A stretch of DNA of 64,000 bases from Phycisphaerales bacterium (lineage in GTDB: Bacteria > Planctomycetota > Phycisphaerae > Phycisphaerales > SM1A02), in assembly GCA_009691915.1 (NCBI GenBank), contig SIAD01000010.1, positions 1-64,000 on the forward strand. Direction: 5' to 3'. Positions 43,157 through 52,644 of the stretch are shown in pieces (within the stretch, counting starts at the first letter, position 1; each line of letters begins with the position of its first letter). The position numbers were made by a program, and so were the translations under genes. The notes under the pieces were generated by a model that did not search any database, was not told the DNA's origin, and saw nothing but the letters and a program-made list of their open reading frames with translations.

Positions 43157-43849
43157 GTGAACGCGCCACTCTGGATCGTCTGGATCGCTGGAGCGTTCGT
43201 CGCAGGCAGCATTCCGTTCGGCATGATCATCGGCCGCGCGCACGGGATCGACATCTGCGCTCTGGGTTCGAAAAACATCGGCGCAACCAATGTCGGACGG
43301 GTTCTGGGCCGGCGATGGGGCATGGTTTGTTTCGCGCTCGATGCATTCAAGGGCGCCGCACCAGTCGCCGCACTCATCCTCCTCGCATCGCCCACCGCCG
43401 CGAACGCGCGAGAGAGCACACTCATTCCGCTTGTTGGCGCGGCTGCGATCCTCGGGCACATCTATTCGCCGTGGGTTGGCTTCAAGGGTGGCAAGGGGGT
43501 CGCCACGAGTTTTGGGGCGCTCCTTGCAATGTGGCCAACGATGACCTTTGCCGCGCTGGGCGCGCTCGTCGTGTGGCTGATCGTCGTCAAGGCGTCTCGC
43601 TTCATATCGCTCGCCTCGATGGTGGCCGCCGCGTCCCTTCCCATCCTCTATGCCGCTTTCGCTCTCTGGCCCATCGACGAGGGCGCGTGGTCGCGCCTCC
43701 TCTCCTCGGGGCCACTTCTTGTCGCGACGCTCGCGCTCGCCGTGCTGGTCCTGTGGAAGCACCGCGCCAACATCGCACGGCTGCGCGCGGGAACCGAGCC
43801 GCGGGTACGCGACTCCACGAAGCCCCCCTGCGCTACAGTGCAGTCATGA
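43157..43849 (+). CDS. plsY: Glycerol-3-phosphate acyltransferase PlsY
   Basis: Integral membrane enzyme that transfers the acyl group from acyl-phosphate to glycerol 3-phosphate, the first step of phospholipid synthesis with PlsX. 230 residues, GTG start, with the three family motifs: GSIPFGMIIGR, SKNIGATNVGRVLG, and GHIYSPWVGFKGGKGVATSFG (the last a run of conserved Gly and Lys), and about five membrane segments. Its stop overlaps the purB ATG (ATGA). A short hydrophilic tail after WKHRANIARL is normal. Confidence 0.95.
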   Translation: MNAPLWIVWIAGAFVAGSIPFGMIIGRAHGIDICALGSKNIGATNVGRVLGRRWGMVCFALDAFKGAAPVAALILLASPTAANARESTLIPLVGAAAILGHIYSPWVGFKGGKGVATSFGALLAMWPTMTFAALGALVVWLIVVKASRFISLASMVAAASLPILYAAFALWPIDEGAWSRLLSSGPLLVATLALAVLVLWKHRANIARLRAGTEPRVRDSTKPPCATVQS

Positions 43850-45291
43850 CTTCGCACGCGCCGATAGTTGGATACCGATCCGCGCTCGAGACACGCAACG
43901 CATCGGCGGCAATGCGCGGGATCTGGAGCGATCACCGGCGGTTCACTTCGTGGAGGCGGATCTGGCTGGCGCTGGCTCAGGCGCAGATGGAACTGTCGCT
44001 TGGCCCGACTCAGCAGCAAGTCGAAGCGATCCGGCGTCAGCTGGAAACGATCGACCATGTCGCCGCCGAAGCGCATGAGCGGAGGCTGCGGCATGACGTG
44101 ATGGCCCATGTCCACACGCTCGGGGATCAGGCCCCAGCGGCGCGGGCGATCATCCATCTCGGTGCCACTAGCCAGGATGTTGTGTGTAATGCCGACGCGC
44201 TTCTTCAGCACGCGGCACTCACTCTCACGGCCCAGCGACTCGCGCGGGTCATTGACCGCCTCGGAACATTCGCAACCGCTTGGCGCGACCTCCCCTGCCT
44301 CGGATTCACTCACTTCCAGCCGGCACAGCCGGTCACCGTGGGGCGACGCGCGACGCTCTGGGCGCAGGAATTCGCCGTCGCACTCGCCGAAGTCGAATCG
44401 CGCCTCGCGGGGATCCGCCTGCGGGGTCTGCGCGGCGCGACCGGAACACAGGCGTCGTTCCTCGCCCTGTGCAAAGGGGATGCTGCCATGGTTGATCGCC
44501 TCGAGCACCGGTTTGCTGAACTGCTCGGGTGGCCCTCCGACCGCCTCTGGCTGGTCACGGGGCAGACCTACCCGCGGATCTGGGACGCGCAGATGCTCTC
44601 ATCGCTGGCGATCGCAGCCTGCAGTGTGCATAAATGCGCCACCGACATCCGCCTCCTGTGCAACCTTCACGAACTCGATGAACCTAGCGAGTCTGATCAG
44701 ATCGGCTCGAGCGCAATGCCCTACAAGCGCAACCCGATGCGATGCGAGCGGGCCACGGGTCTCGCGCGCTTCGTGATCTCACTGGTACACAATGCCTACG
44801 ACACAGCAAGTACGCAGTGGCTCGAACGCACACTCGACGACTCCTCGAACCGTCGGCTCTCGATCCCGGAGGCGTTCCTCGCACTCGACGGCGCGCTCGA
44901 AGTCATGGCGAATGTCGTGGGTGGGCTCGTCGTCTATCCGCACTCCTGCAAAGCCCGTCTCACCGCGGAACTCCCGTTCCTCGCCACCGAAGACATCATG
45001 CTGGCCGCGGTCGCGCAAGGTGCCGACCGCCAGGACGCCCACGAGAGAATCCGTACGCACGCGCGCGCGGCGGCCCATCGTGTCAAGGGCGAAGGAGCCC
45101 CGAATGACCTCCTCGACCGCCTCCGCCAGGACGGGATGTTCGCTACTCTCGACTTCTCAAAGGTGCTCGACGCGGGCCAATTCATCGGCCGCTGCCGGGA
45201 GCAGGTCGATGGCTTCGTACGCGATGTGGTCGAGCCGATCCGCGTGCGATACGACTCAGAACTGGGATCCGAGCCAGAGTTGAGGGTCTGA
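43846..45291 (+). CDS. purB: Adenylosuccinate lyase
   Basis: Cleaves SAICAR and adenylosuccinate to release fumarate in purine synthesis. 481 residues from the ATG at 43846. Motifs: HLGATSQDVVCNAD with the catalytic His region, GFTHFQPAQPVTVGRR, and the fumarase/aspartase signature GSSAMPYKRNPMRCE. The C-terminal cap domain is full length. Start is fixed by the ATGA overlap with plsY; the open frame extends far upstream inside plsY but without family sequence. Placement with envelope genes appears to be a matter of operon packing. Confidence 0.94.
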   Translation: MTSHAPIVGYRSALETRNASAAMRGIWSDHRRFTSWRRIWLALAQAQMELSLGPTQQQVEAIRRQLETIDHVAAEAHERRLRHDVMAHVHTLGDQAPAARAIIHLGATSQDVVCNADALLQHAALTLTAQRLARVIDRLGTFATAWRDLPCLGFTHFQPAQPVTVGRRATLWAQEFAVALAEVESRLAGIRLRGLRGATGTQASFLALCKGDAAMVDRLEHRFAELLGWPSDRLWLVTGQTYPRIWDAQMLSSLAIAACSVHKCATDIRLLCNLHELDEPSESDQIGSSAMPYKRNPMRCERATGLARFVISLVHNAYDTASTQWLERTLDDSSNRRLSIPEAFLALDGALEVMANVVGGLVVYPHSCKARLTAELPFLATEDIMLAAVAQGADRQDAHERIRTHARAAAHRVKGEGAPNDLLDRLRQDGMFATLDFSKVLDAGQFIGRCREQVDGFVRDVVEPIRVRYDSELGSEPELRV

Positions 45292-45302
45292 AGGGTCCAT
45301 CC

Positions 45303-45875
45303 ATGCCCGTCCCGAGGATCACGATTGGTCGCACAGTCCTCCTGGTTATCGATGTCCAGGAACGGCTCATCTCGACGATTCACAATCACGACGCACTTGT
45401 CGACCGATGTTCCCTGCTTGTTGAGGGTTGTGCCCAGCTGGAAGTTCCGATCCTCGTCACCGAGCAGTACACACGCGGACTAGGGAAAACGGTCGCCAAG
45501 ATTGCGTCTGCGCTCCCAAAGAGCGCGCTCGTGTTTGAGAAGACTCAATTCAGCGCATTCACTCCCGAAGTCCGTGGCGAGATCGCACGGCTTGGTGCCA
45601 GCACAATCCTCGTCTGCGGCATCGAGGCCCATGTCTGCGTACTGCAGTCGGTGCTTGATGCGTGCGCTTCAGGAATCCAGCCATTTCACATGACCGACGC
45701 CATTTCTGCAGGCCAGGCCGACCAGATTGCCCCCGCATTCGTGCGCATGGAACGCGCCGGGAGCATTCCCTCGGGAGCCCTCTCAAGCCTCTATGAGATG
45801 ATGGGTTCCTGCGAGCATCCGGCGTTTCGTGCCATGCTTCCGATCGCCAAGGGAATCGTCGCGGCATCCCCTTGA
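45303..45875 (+). CDS. Isochorismatase-family cysteine hydrolase
   Basis: 190 residues with the catalytic triad of the family: Asp in LLVIDVQERLI, Lys in VFEKTQFSAF, and Cys in VCGIEAHVCVLQSVLDA (preceded by the cis-peptide GIEAHV). The form is that of YcaC/ISOC-type hydrolases rather than siderophore isochorismatases; substrate unknown. It lies 11 bases after purB. The stop codon sits in the first copy of a 15-bp tandem duplication. Confidence 0.87.
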   Translation: MPVPRITIGRTVLLVIDVQERLISTIHNHDALVDRCSLLVEGCAQLEVPILVTEQYTRGLGKTVAKIASALPKSALVFEKTQFSAFTPEVRGEIARLGASTILVCGIEAHVCVLQSVLDACASGIQPFHMTDAISAGQADQIAPAFVRMERAGSIPSGALSSLYEMMGSCEHPAFRAMLPIAKGIVAASP

Positions 45876-45900
45876 TCCCGGCAAACTTGATCCCGGCCAA
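45871..45900. repeat. 15-bp tandem duplication spanning a stop codon
   Basis: CTTGATCCCGGCAAA (45871-45885) is followed directly by CTTGATCCCGGCCAA (45886-45900), 14 of 15 bases identical. The first copy contains the TGA stop of the isochorismatase-like gene and, because the unit is 15 bases, the second TGA is in the same frame. Confidence 0.8.
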
Positions 45901-45966
45901 CTCCAGCGGTTGGAATGGGCTGGTTCCTGACCCAGAAACACCCCCAAGGATCCTGTAACCGAGAAA

Positions 45967-46155
45967 CTAGGCCTTGGGAGGGGCTTCGCGTCCGGCAAGA
46001 ATCGCGATTCTCACTTCCTGCGCCGCGGAACGCACTTCCTGCATCGACTTGCGAGCTCGAGTGCCCGCCGCACGATTCCCGCCTGCGGCCTTCTCGAGAT
46101 CCTCGCGTGCGCTGGTCACCGCTGCAATGAGCTTTTCGTAGGATTGCATGATCAT
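45967..46155 (-). CDS. Histone H1-like (Hc1-type) small protein
   Basis: 62 residues from the ATG at 46155, with a strong AAGGAGG nine bases upstream. MIMQSYEKLIAAVTSAREDL, then NRAAGTRARKSMQEVRSAAQEVR and a short tail resemble the small bacterial histone H1-like/Hc1 family, in which AAGTRxRKxMQE is conserved. These proteins are helical, basic-acidic mixed, and are thought to act on the nucleoid. It is a monocistronic gene, convergent with the isochorismatase-like gene and divergent from the fabZ-like gene. Confidence 0.75.
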   Translation of the reverse strand: MIMQSYEKLIAAVTSAREDLEKAAGGNRAAGTRARKSMQEVRSAAQEVRIAILAGREAPPKA

Positions 46156-46221
46156 GGGTGGATGCCTCCTTGTGCGTAGAATAGTACCAACCCCTCGGCT
46201 TTCGAAGAAATAGGGGCTCTG

Positions 46222-46695
46222 TTGGCATCCCCCCTTCTCTTTCCAATCGACGAAATTGACCGCGCGGCCACCGCCTGCGACAAGGCGGATATCGACCGAT
46301 ACCTCCCTCAGAGGGGTCAAATGAGGATGCTCGACCGGGTGATCTGGCTCAGCGAGTCAGGAACCAGTTGCTTCGGGATTCGGACGATCCGCCACGATGA
46401 GTTCTGGGTTGATGGCCACATCCCGGGACGGCCGCTGTTTCCGGGTGTGCTGATGATCGAGGCGGCCGCTCAACTTTGCAGCTTTTCGAATACCCGACTG
46501 GGGAGGACGACCGGATTCCTTGGATTCACCCGTTGCGACGATGTCGTCTTTCGCGGAACGGTGGTCCCTGGCGATGATTTGTACATCCTCACTGCCGAGA
46601 TTGATTACAACCGACGACGGTTTATCTCGAAGACGCAGGGGATCGTCGGTGAGAAACTGGTTTTTGAGGCGACCATCACCGGTATGGCCATATGA
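46222..46695 (+). CDS. fabZ: FabZ/FabA-like 3-hydroxyacyl-ACP dehydratase
   Basis: Hot-dog fold dehydratase of 157 residues. ADIDRYLPQRGQMRMLDRVI corresponds to the FabZ start (LPHRxPFLLVDRV), and GHIPGRPLFPGVLMIEAAAQL contains the catalytic His and the helix; the acidic catalytic residue is the Glu in this helix. Family members dehydrate 3-hydroxyacyl-ACP in fatty acid synthesis; this one is somewhat diverged (QRGQM in place of HRYPF), so a specialised acyl substrate is possible. TTG start at 46222 after AGGGG; no ATG before the conserved region. Overlaps manA by 4 bases. Confidence 0.82.
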   Translation: MASPLLFPIDEIDRAATACDKADIDRYLPQRGQMRMLDRVIWLSESGTSCFGIRTIRHDEFWVDGHIPGRPLFPGVLMIEAAAQLCSFSNTRLGRTTGFLGFTRCDDVVFRGTVVPGDDLYILTAEIDYNRRRFISKTQGIVGEKLVFEATITGMAI

Positions 46696-47762
46696 CCAAT
46701 CTCCCGGTGCCGCTTGGGCCCTTGCGACTTGGGCCACTGTTCAAGCACCGCACATGGGGGGGATCGCGACTCCACACGATGATGAGTGGCGAGCATGCAG
46801 CGCATGGCGAGCAAGATCCGATCGGCGAAGCATGGCTCCTGTCGGATCTTCGTGGCCGTGACTCCGCCGAGAGCACCCTCGTCACCGCCGGACCCCTCCT
46901 GGGCCGCTCCCTCCACGATCTGTTGTTGGACGATGAAACACGGCGTGCCCTCCTTGGGCGCACGCCGCCAGGCAACGACGCGACCTTCCCGCTCCTGGTG
47001 AAGATTCTCGATGCGAGAGAGTCCCTCTCCGTGCAGGTTCATCCTCGCCGAAGCGGACCCGCAGCAGAGGCAGCCGCCCCCAAAGACGAACTCTGGTTCG
47101 TCCTTGAGGCGAGCGAAGATGCGCGCGTTTACCGAGGGATCCGCGATGGCGTCACTTCGAGTGAAGTCGCCCGTCGCGCACGAGACGGAACCCTTCTTGA
47201 AGTACTCGTTTCGCACTCCGCACGCCCAGGAGATGCGATCTGGATTCCAAGCGGCACATGCCATGCTCTGGGCGCGGGGCTTGTCGTTGCCGAGGTGCAG
47301 ACCCCGAGCGACACTACCTATCGGCTCTGGGACTGGAACCGAGCTGATCCCGCGCGGCCGCTGCACATTGACTCCGCGCTGGCTGCGATGTCGCTTGGAC
47401 CCGAACAACTCCTCCCCGAGATTCGCCATGTGGACCTCGACGGCCCCTGTGCACTCGGGAGCGACTCCATTGAACTGCTCCAATCGTCGCCGTGGTTTGA
47501 AGTCTCGCTCCGCAGCATTGGCGATGACGCGCGCGCGACGATCGGTTCCCGAGGGGCGGCATCTGTGTGGACCATCCTTAGCGGGAGCCTCTGGATCAAT
47601 GGCCTCATGAAGCCCCTCGACGCGTGGGAGACGGTGGTGATACCGGCCGAGCATGGCGGTATCTCCATGCGAACTCACGAAGGTGCGGCGCGTGTGCTGG
47701 TGACTGACCTGCCAGACTCTCTCGGGAATGTTCGAGAGTTCGCCCCCGGACGCATGACCTGA
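46692..47762 (+). CDS. manA: Class I mannose-6-phosphate isomerase
   Basis: Zn-dependent cupin isomerase of mannose 6-phosphate and fructose 6-phosphate. 356 residues, ATGA overlap with the fabZ-like gene. GPLFKHRTWGG at the N-terminus, PLLVKILDARESLSVQVHP with zinc-site His, KDELWFVLEA, PGDAIWIPSGTCHALGAGLVVAEVQ and TTYRLWDWNR are landmark motifs of the type found in Bacillus ManA/YvyI. The C-terminal cupin half is complete. Confidence 0.92.
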   Translation: MTNLPVPLGPLRLGPLFKHRTWGGSRLHTMMSGEHAAHGEQDPIGEAWLLSDLRGRDSAESTLVTAGPLLGRSLHDLLLDDETRRALLGRTPPGNDATFPLLVKILDARESLSVQVHPRRSGPAAEAAAPKDELWFVLEASEDARVYRGIRDGVTSSEVARRARDGTLLEVLVSHSARPGDAIWIPSGTCHALGAGLVVAEVQTPSDTTYRLWDWNRADPARPLHIDSALAAMSLGPEQLLPEIRHVDLDGPCALGSDSIELLQSSPWFEVSLRSIGDDARATIGSRGAASVWTILSGSLWINGLMKPLDAWETVVIPAEHGGISMRTHEGAARVLVTDLPDSLGNVREFAPGRMT

Positions 47763-49277
<1,515 letters not shown>

Positions 49278-49313
49278 CTTCCATGTGGCCGGCGGCGGCC
49301 CGGGGCCCGCTCG

Positions 49314-49667
49314 TCACTGGTCCCACGATGGTCGCTGCCATGTGGTGACGCGTCCCTCGGCATCGAAGTAGATCGCCCACACTCGGTCCGACGCGGGCTG
49401 ATCCTTGAACATGGCTCCGGTCGCAAGAGTCGAAAGGTTGTCTCCGTACTGCCAGCAGGCTGGAACGCGGGTGACGCCGCCTGGCCCCATGCTTGCGGCG
49501 TGCTTCGATGATGGCTTGCCCAGCAGCGCGGCGACCTCCGTCTCAGTCATGCCCCGTTGGAGTTGAGCAAACTTCTCGGCGCTGGGAACCTGGCACGCGA
49601 CGGCACCGAGCGCTAGGACAGCAACCGTCCCAGCCCGAACCATGCATGCGCGAACTCGGCGGATCAT
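49314..49667 (-). CDS. SmpA/OmlA (BamE-like) lipoprotein
   Basis: 117 residues from the ATG at 49667. A signal of MVRAGTVAVLALGAVAC ends with Cys25 as the probable lipidated residue (the lipobox AVAC is not ideal). The mature part, EKFAQLQRGMTETEVAALLGKPS, is the opening of the SmpA/OmlA fold (BamE), followed by WQYGDNLS and RVWAIYFDAEGRVTTWQ. BamE-type proteins take part in outer-membrane protein assembly, but many lipoproteins with this fold have other roles. Convergent with atpD, 36 bases apart. Confidence 0.8.
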   Translation of the reverse strand: MIRRVRACMVRAGTVAVLALGAVACQVPSAEKFAQLQRGMTETEVAALLGKPSSKHAASMGPGGVTRVPACWQYGDNLSTLATGAMFKDQPASDRVWAIYFDAEGRVTTWQRPSWDQ

Positions 49668-49734
49668 GACGGCGAGAATAGCTCGCTCGGGCCGACTTCC
49701 CTTTCGGGGTGATCCCCTGCACAATGCCTCTCTC

Positions 49735-51717
49735 ATGAACGAATCAGCCCTGAACGCAGTCTCCGCGCTCGTTGAGCGGCATGGGGAGAGTGAGCGCGCA
49801 CGGATTGAGCGGGGCATCACCCAGGTTGCGGTGCGCTGGCGAGCAGAGGATGGTGAGGAGAGCGCGATGGCGCGCTTCTGCGCCGAGAGGTTCGTGGCGG
49901 ATGGACCTGACCTGGATCGCCTCCTTGCCCGTCTCGAAGGAGCACTTGAGCAGGTCAATGGTCACCTCTATGAGATGCACAGGACGCTTCGGCGCCACAG
50001 CGACCTCGCGGGCGATGACTTCCCAGTCGTCGACGACATCCTCGCGACCTTTGACCCCGCGCCCGATCTCTCCGACCAGTTCTATCGGCAGCGGATCGCG
50101 TTTCTTGCTCTGCTGAACTTCGACCGCGCGAGCCTCCGAGCAATGCTGGACGAGGGGCCGAAGTGGACTTCAGCCTTGTGGGCCGCCGCCCGCGTCGCAC
50201 AGTCGTTTGGCCCGCGCATCCCCAAGGAACTCTCTCAGAAAGCACGCATGATCAGCCACGCCTGCCAGCAATGGGTGGCCAAGTTCCACATCCCTGTCGG
50301 AACCCTTGTCGATGCCGCCGGCGCTCGGTGGTATGCACCCGACCGCGCACTTCTCACCCACTGGCTCGTACGTGAAGAGATCAAGGCCCAGTACCACACC
50401 AATGGCGGACTCGCGCGACAGCGCACGCTCGCTCATGTCATCGGTCGCGCCATCGATGGTGGCATTCCGACGGCGGTCATGGACCGGTCCGCGAAGGGCG
50501 ACTGGGATCCGGCAAGTAACACACTCGCGGGTGTCGCGATCAAGCCTGAGGAGACGATGGGTCTCGCACGGTACGAGCGTTGGCTTGAACAGTTTGCCCT
50601 CTCGCGCGAGTTCGACGCGCACTACCCCGAGCATCCGACGGCGCTGGCGCGAAAGTTTGAACTGGCCCGGGAGATACCCGAACCGGAAGTCGAACGACTC
50701 CTCATCGACCTCCTTGAGCACCCGGTGCGTGTCGATCTGGCGAAGCTCCTCGCAGCGCGAGTCGGACGGAGGCTCGAACCATTTGACATCTACTTCGATG
50801 ACATCGCCGAGGCCCGACCCGGAGCGGAACTCGACAAGGCCGTCAGGGAGCGCTTTTCCGACGAGAAGGCCTTTGAACGGGATCTTCCAATGGTCCTTCG
50901 AGATCTCGGCTTCTCTCCATCCGACGCGGATTTTCTCGGAAGCCACATCAAAGTCGAGATCGCCCGCGGGTCAGGCCACGCGATGCGACCGCAACTGACC
51001 GAGTACGGGGCGTGGCTGCGCACGAGCCGCTTGAAAGACCAGCTCGGCTGGGACGGGTTCGACACGGCGATGCACGAACTCGGCCACAACCTTGAGCAAC
51101 TCTGCTCGACCTACTTCGCCCCGAGACCGGCCCTTAGGAATGTCCCCAATACCGCGTGCACAGAAGCATTTGCCTTCCTCTACCAATCGTTGGGCAAGCG
51201 AGTCCTCGGTCTCGAACCCGAGGGCGGCCACACGCGCGCGTTCCAGATCGACTCGATCCAGACGATGCTTGCGGCGTGCCAGATCGCTGGCCCCAGCCTC
51301 CTCGAGATCCAGGTCTGGCGGTGGCTCTACGCCACTCCCGATGCCTCAGTCCACGACCTTCGGGCCGAAGTCCTTCGCATCGCCGATCACCTCTGGAAGC
51401 GCCACTACGAACGCGACTTCGGCCACGACTCGAGTCACCTGCTCGCCGCCTACCAGCACATGATCGGTCACCCGCTGTACTTGGCGGACTACACGCTCGG
51501 CCATGTCATTAGCCACCAGATCCGATCTCACATGCGCGGGAAGGACCTTGCCAGCGAGACCAAACGAATCACCTCGATCGGACGCTTTACTCCCGACCTC
51601 TGGATGCACAAGGCAGTCGGCACGGGCGTTTCCGCCGCGACGCTCGCCAACGACACCGCGCACGCCCTGATCGCGTTCTCCGCAGAAACGGGTGCTGGGT
51701 GGGGTGTTTCTGCGTAG
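49735..51717 (+). CDS. M3-like zinc metallopeptidase
   Basis: 660 residues from the ATG at 49735, without a signal peptide. The zinc site is HELGH (His447, Glu448, His451), and ACTEAFAFLYQSLGKR supplies Glu477, 26 residues after the second His, which is the spacing in M3 (oligoendopeptidase F/thimet) enzymes. It is otherwise mainly helical; much of the rest is not closely recognisable, so it may be a separate branch. Cytoplasmic peptide breakdown is the usual role. The gene is divergent from the BamE-like gene and convergent with the isc cluster. Confidence 0.75.
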   Translation: MNESALNAVSALVERHGESERARIERGITQVAVRWRAEDGEESAMARFCAERFVADGPDLDRLLARLEGALEQVNGHLYEMHRTLRRHSDLAGDDFPVVDDILATFDPAPDLSDQFYRQRIAFLALLNFDRASLRAMLDEGPKWTSALWAAARVAQSFGPRIPKELSQKARMISHACQQWVAKFHIPVGTLVDAAGARWYAPDRALLTHWLVREEIKAQYHTNGGLARQRTLAHVIGRAIDGGIPTAVMDRSAKGDWDPASNTLAGVAIKPEETMGLARYERWLEQFALSREFDAHYPEHPTALARKFELAREIPEPEVERLLIDLLEHPVRVDLAKLLAARVGRRLEPFDIYFDDIAEARPGAELDKAVRERFSDEKAFERDLPMVLRDLGFSPSDADFLGSHIKVEIARGSGHAMRPQLTEYGAWLRTSRLKDQLGWDGFDTAMHELGHNLEQLCSTYFAPRPALRNVPNTACTEAFAFLYQSLGKRVLGLEPEGGHTRAFQIDSIQTMLAACQIAGPSLLEIQVWRWLYATPDASVHDLRAEVLRIADHLWKRHYERDFGHDSSHLLAAYQHMIGHPLYLADYTLGHVISHQIRSHMRGKDLASETKRITSIGRFTPDLWMHKAVGTGVSAATLANDTAHALIAFSAETGAGWGVSA

Positions 51718-51735
51718 AACTGTGAACGGCCTCGC

Positions 51736-52167
51736 CTAGGCGCTGAAACTCGACCCGCATCCGCAGGTTGTCGAAGCATTCGGATTATTGAAGACAAAGC
51801 CCCGGCCCATGATCTCATCCTTGAAGTCGATGGTCGTTCCGTTGAGATACAGATAGGACTTGGGATCGCAGACGACGCGGACCGTGAATGGTCCGCCCGT
51901 AGCCGTAGTCGTGGCCGCCGCCGCCGTCGCGGTTCCGCCCGCGACCGCCGCGGCATCGACACTCTTGGGTGCCCGTCGGTCAAAGGTGTACGACCAGAGC
52001 TCATCAGACGGCTTCTCGACCTCGGTGAGATCGAGGATGTACGAGAACCCTGAGCACCCGCCTCCCTTGACCCCGACGCGCAGGCGGATCTTCTCCGCAT
52101 TGAGCCCCTGCTGGTTGATGATGGTGTCGATCTCTCGCGCGGCGGTTTCCGTTACAACAAGCGGCAT
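51736..52167 (-). CDS. A-type Fe-S carrier (IscA/ErpA/HesB) with low-complexity insertion
   Basis: Carries Fe or Fe-S clusters during assembly. 143 residues against about 107-115 for the family. VVTETAAREI, GVKGGGCSGFSYIL, VCDPKSYLYLNGTTIDF and GRGFVFNNPNASTTCGCGSSF are the normal family landmarks with the ligands Cys38, Cys135 and Cys137. Residues about 64-92 form an insertion of Ala, Thr and Gly after SYTFDR, in the place where the family has only a short turn; position 100 is an additional Cys. Last of the run iscS-iscU-iscA, 9 bases after iscU. Confidence 0.93.
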   Translation of the reverse strand: MPLVVTETAAREIDTIINQQGLNAEKIRLRVGVKGGGCSGFSYILDLTEVEKPSDELWSYTFDRRAPKSVDAAAVAGGTATAAAATTTATGGPFTVRVVCDPKSYLYLNGTTIDFKDEIMGRGFVFNNPNASTTCGCGSSFSA

Positions 52168-52176
52168 GTTTACTCC

Positions 52177-52608
52177 TCAGGCGTTGTGACCAACTGCGGA
52201 GGGCGCAGCGGCCGAACCAGACTTCTTCTTCCAATCCTCGATGGCCCCGCGAATCGAGTCCTCTGCGAGCACACTGCAGTGGATCTTGACCGGCGGCAGG
52301 CTCAGTTCCTCGACGATCTGCGTGTTTCGGATCGTGAGCGCCTCATCCACGGACTTCCCCTTGATCCACTCTGTCGCCAGCGAACTGCTGGCGATCGCGC
52401 TGCCGCAGCCGAAGCACTTGAACTTCGCGTCCTCGATGACCCCCTGGTCATTCACGCGGATCTGGAGCTGCATCACATCGCCGCATTCAGGGGCTCCGAC
52501 GATGCCGATCCCGATGTCCTTGCGCGAAGCGACCTCCTTGGAGGTGCCGAACGACCCGACATTGCGCGGGTTCTCATAGTGGTCGATGACTTTCGTGCTG
52601 TATGCCAT
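52177..52608 (-). CDS. iscU: Fe-S cluster scaffold IscU
   Basis: Scaffold on which a 2Fe-2S cluster is assembled with sulfur from IscS. 143 residues: MAYSTKVIDHYENPRNVGSF, VGAPECGDVMQLQIRV (first Cys and the Asp of the Fe site), FGCGSAIASSSLATEWIKG (second Cys) and LPPVKIHCSVLAEDSIRGAI (third Cys). In place of the LPPVK motif recognised by HscA the sequence is intact, though no hscA/hscB gene is nearby. A short Ala/Ser tail follows. 36 bases after iscS. Confidence 0.95.
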   Translation of the reverse strand: MAYSTKVIDHYENPRNVGSFGTSKEVASRKDIGIGIVGAPECGDVMQLQIRVNDQGVIEDAKFKCFGCGSAIASSSLATEWIKGKSVDEALTIRNTQIVEELSLPPVKIHCSVLAEDSIRGAIEDWKKKSGSAAAPSAVGHNA

Positions 52609-52644
52609 GGTGACTCCTTGCGGGCTAGAGAGGCGATTGTGGAA

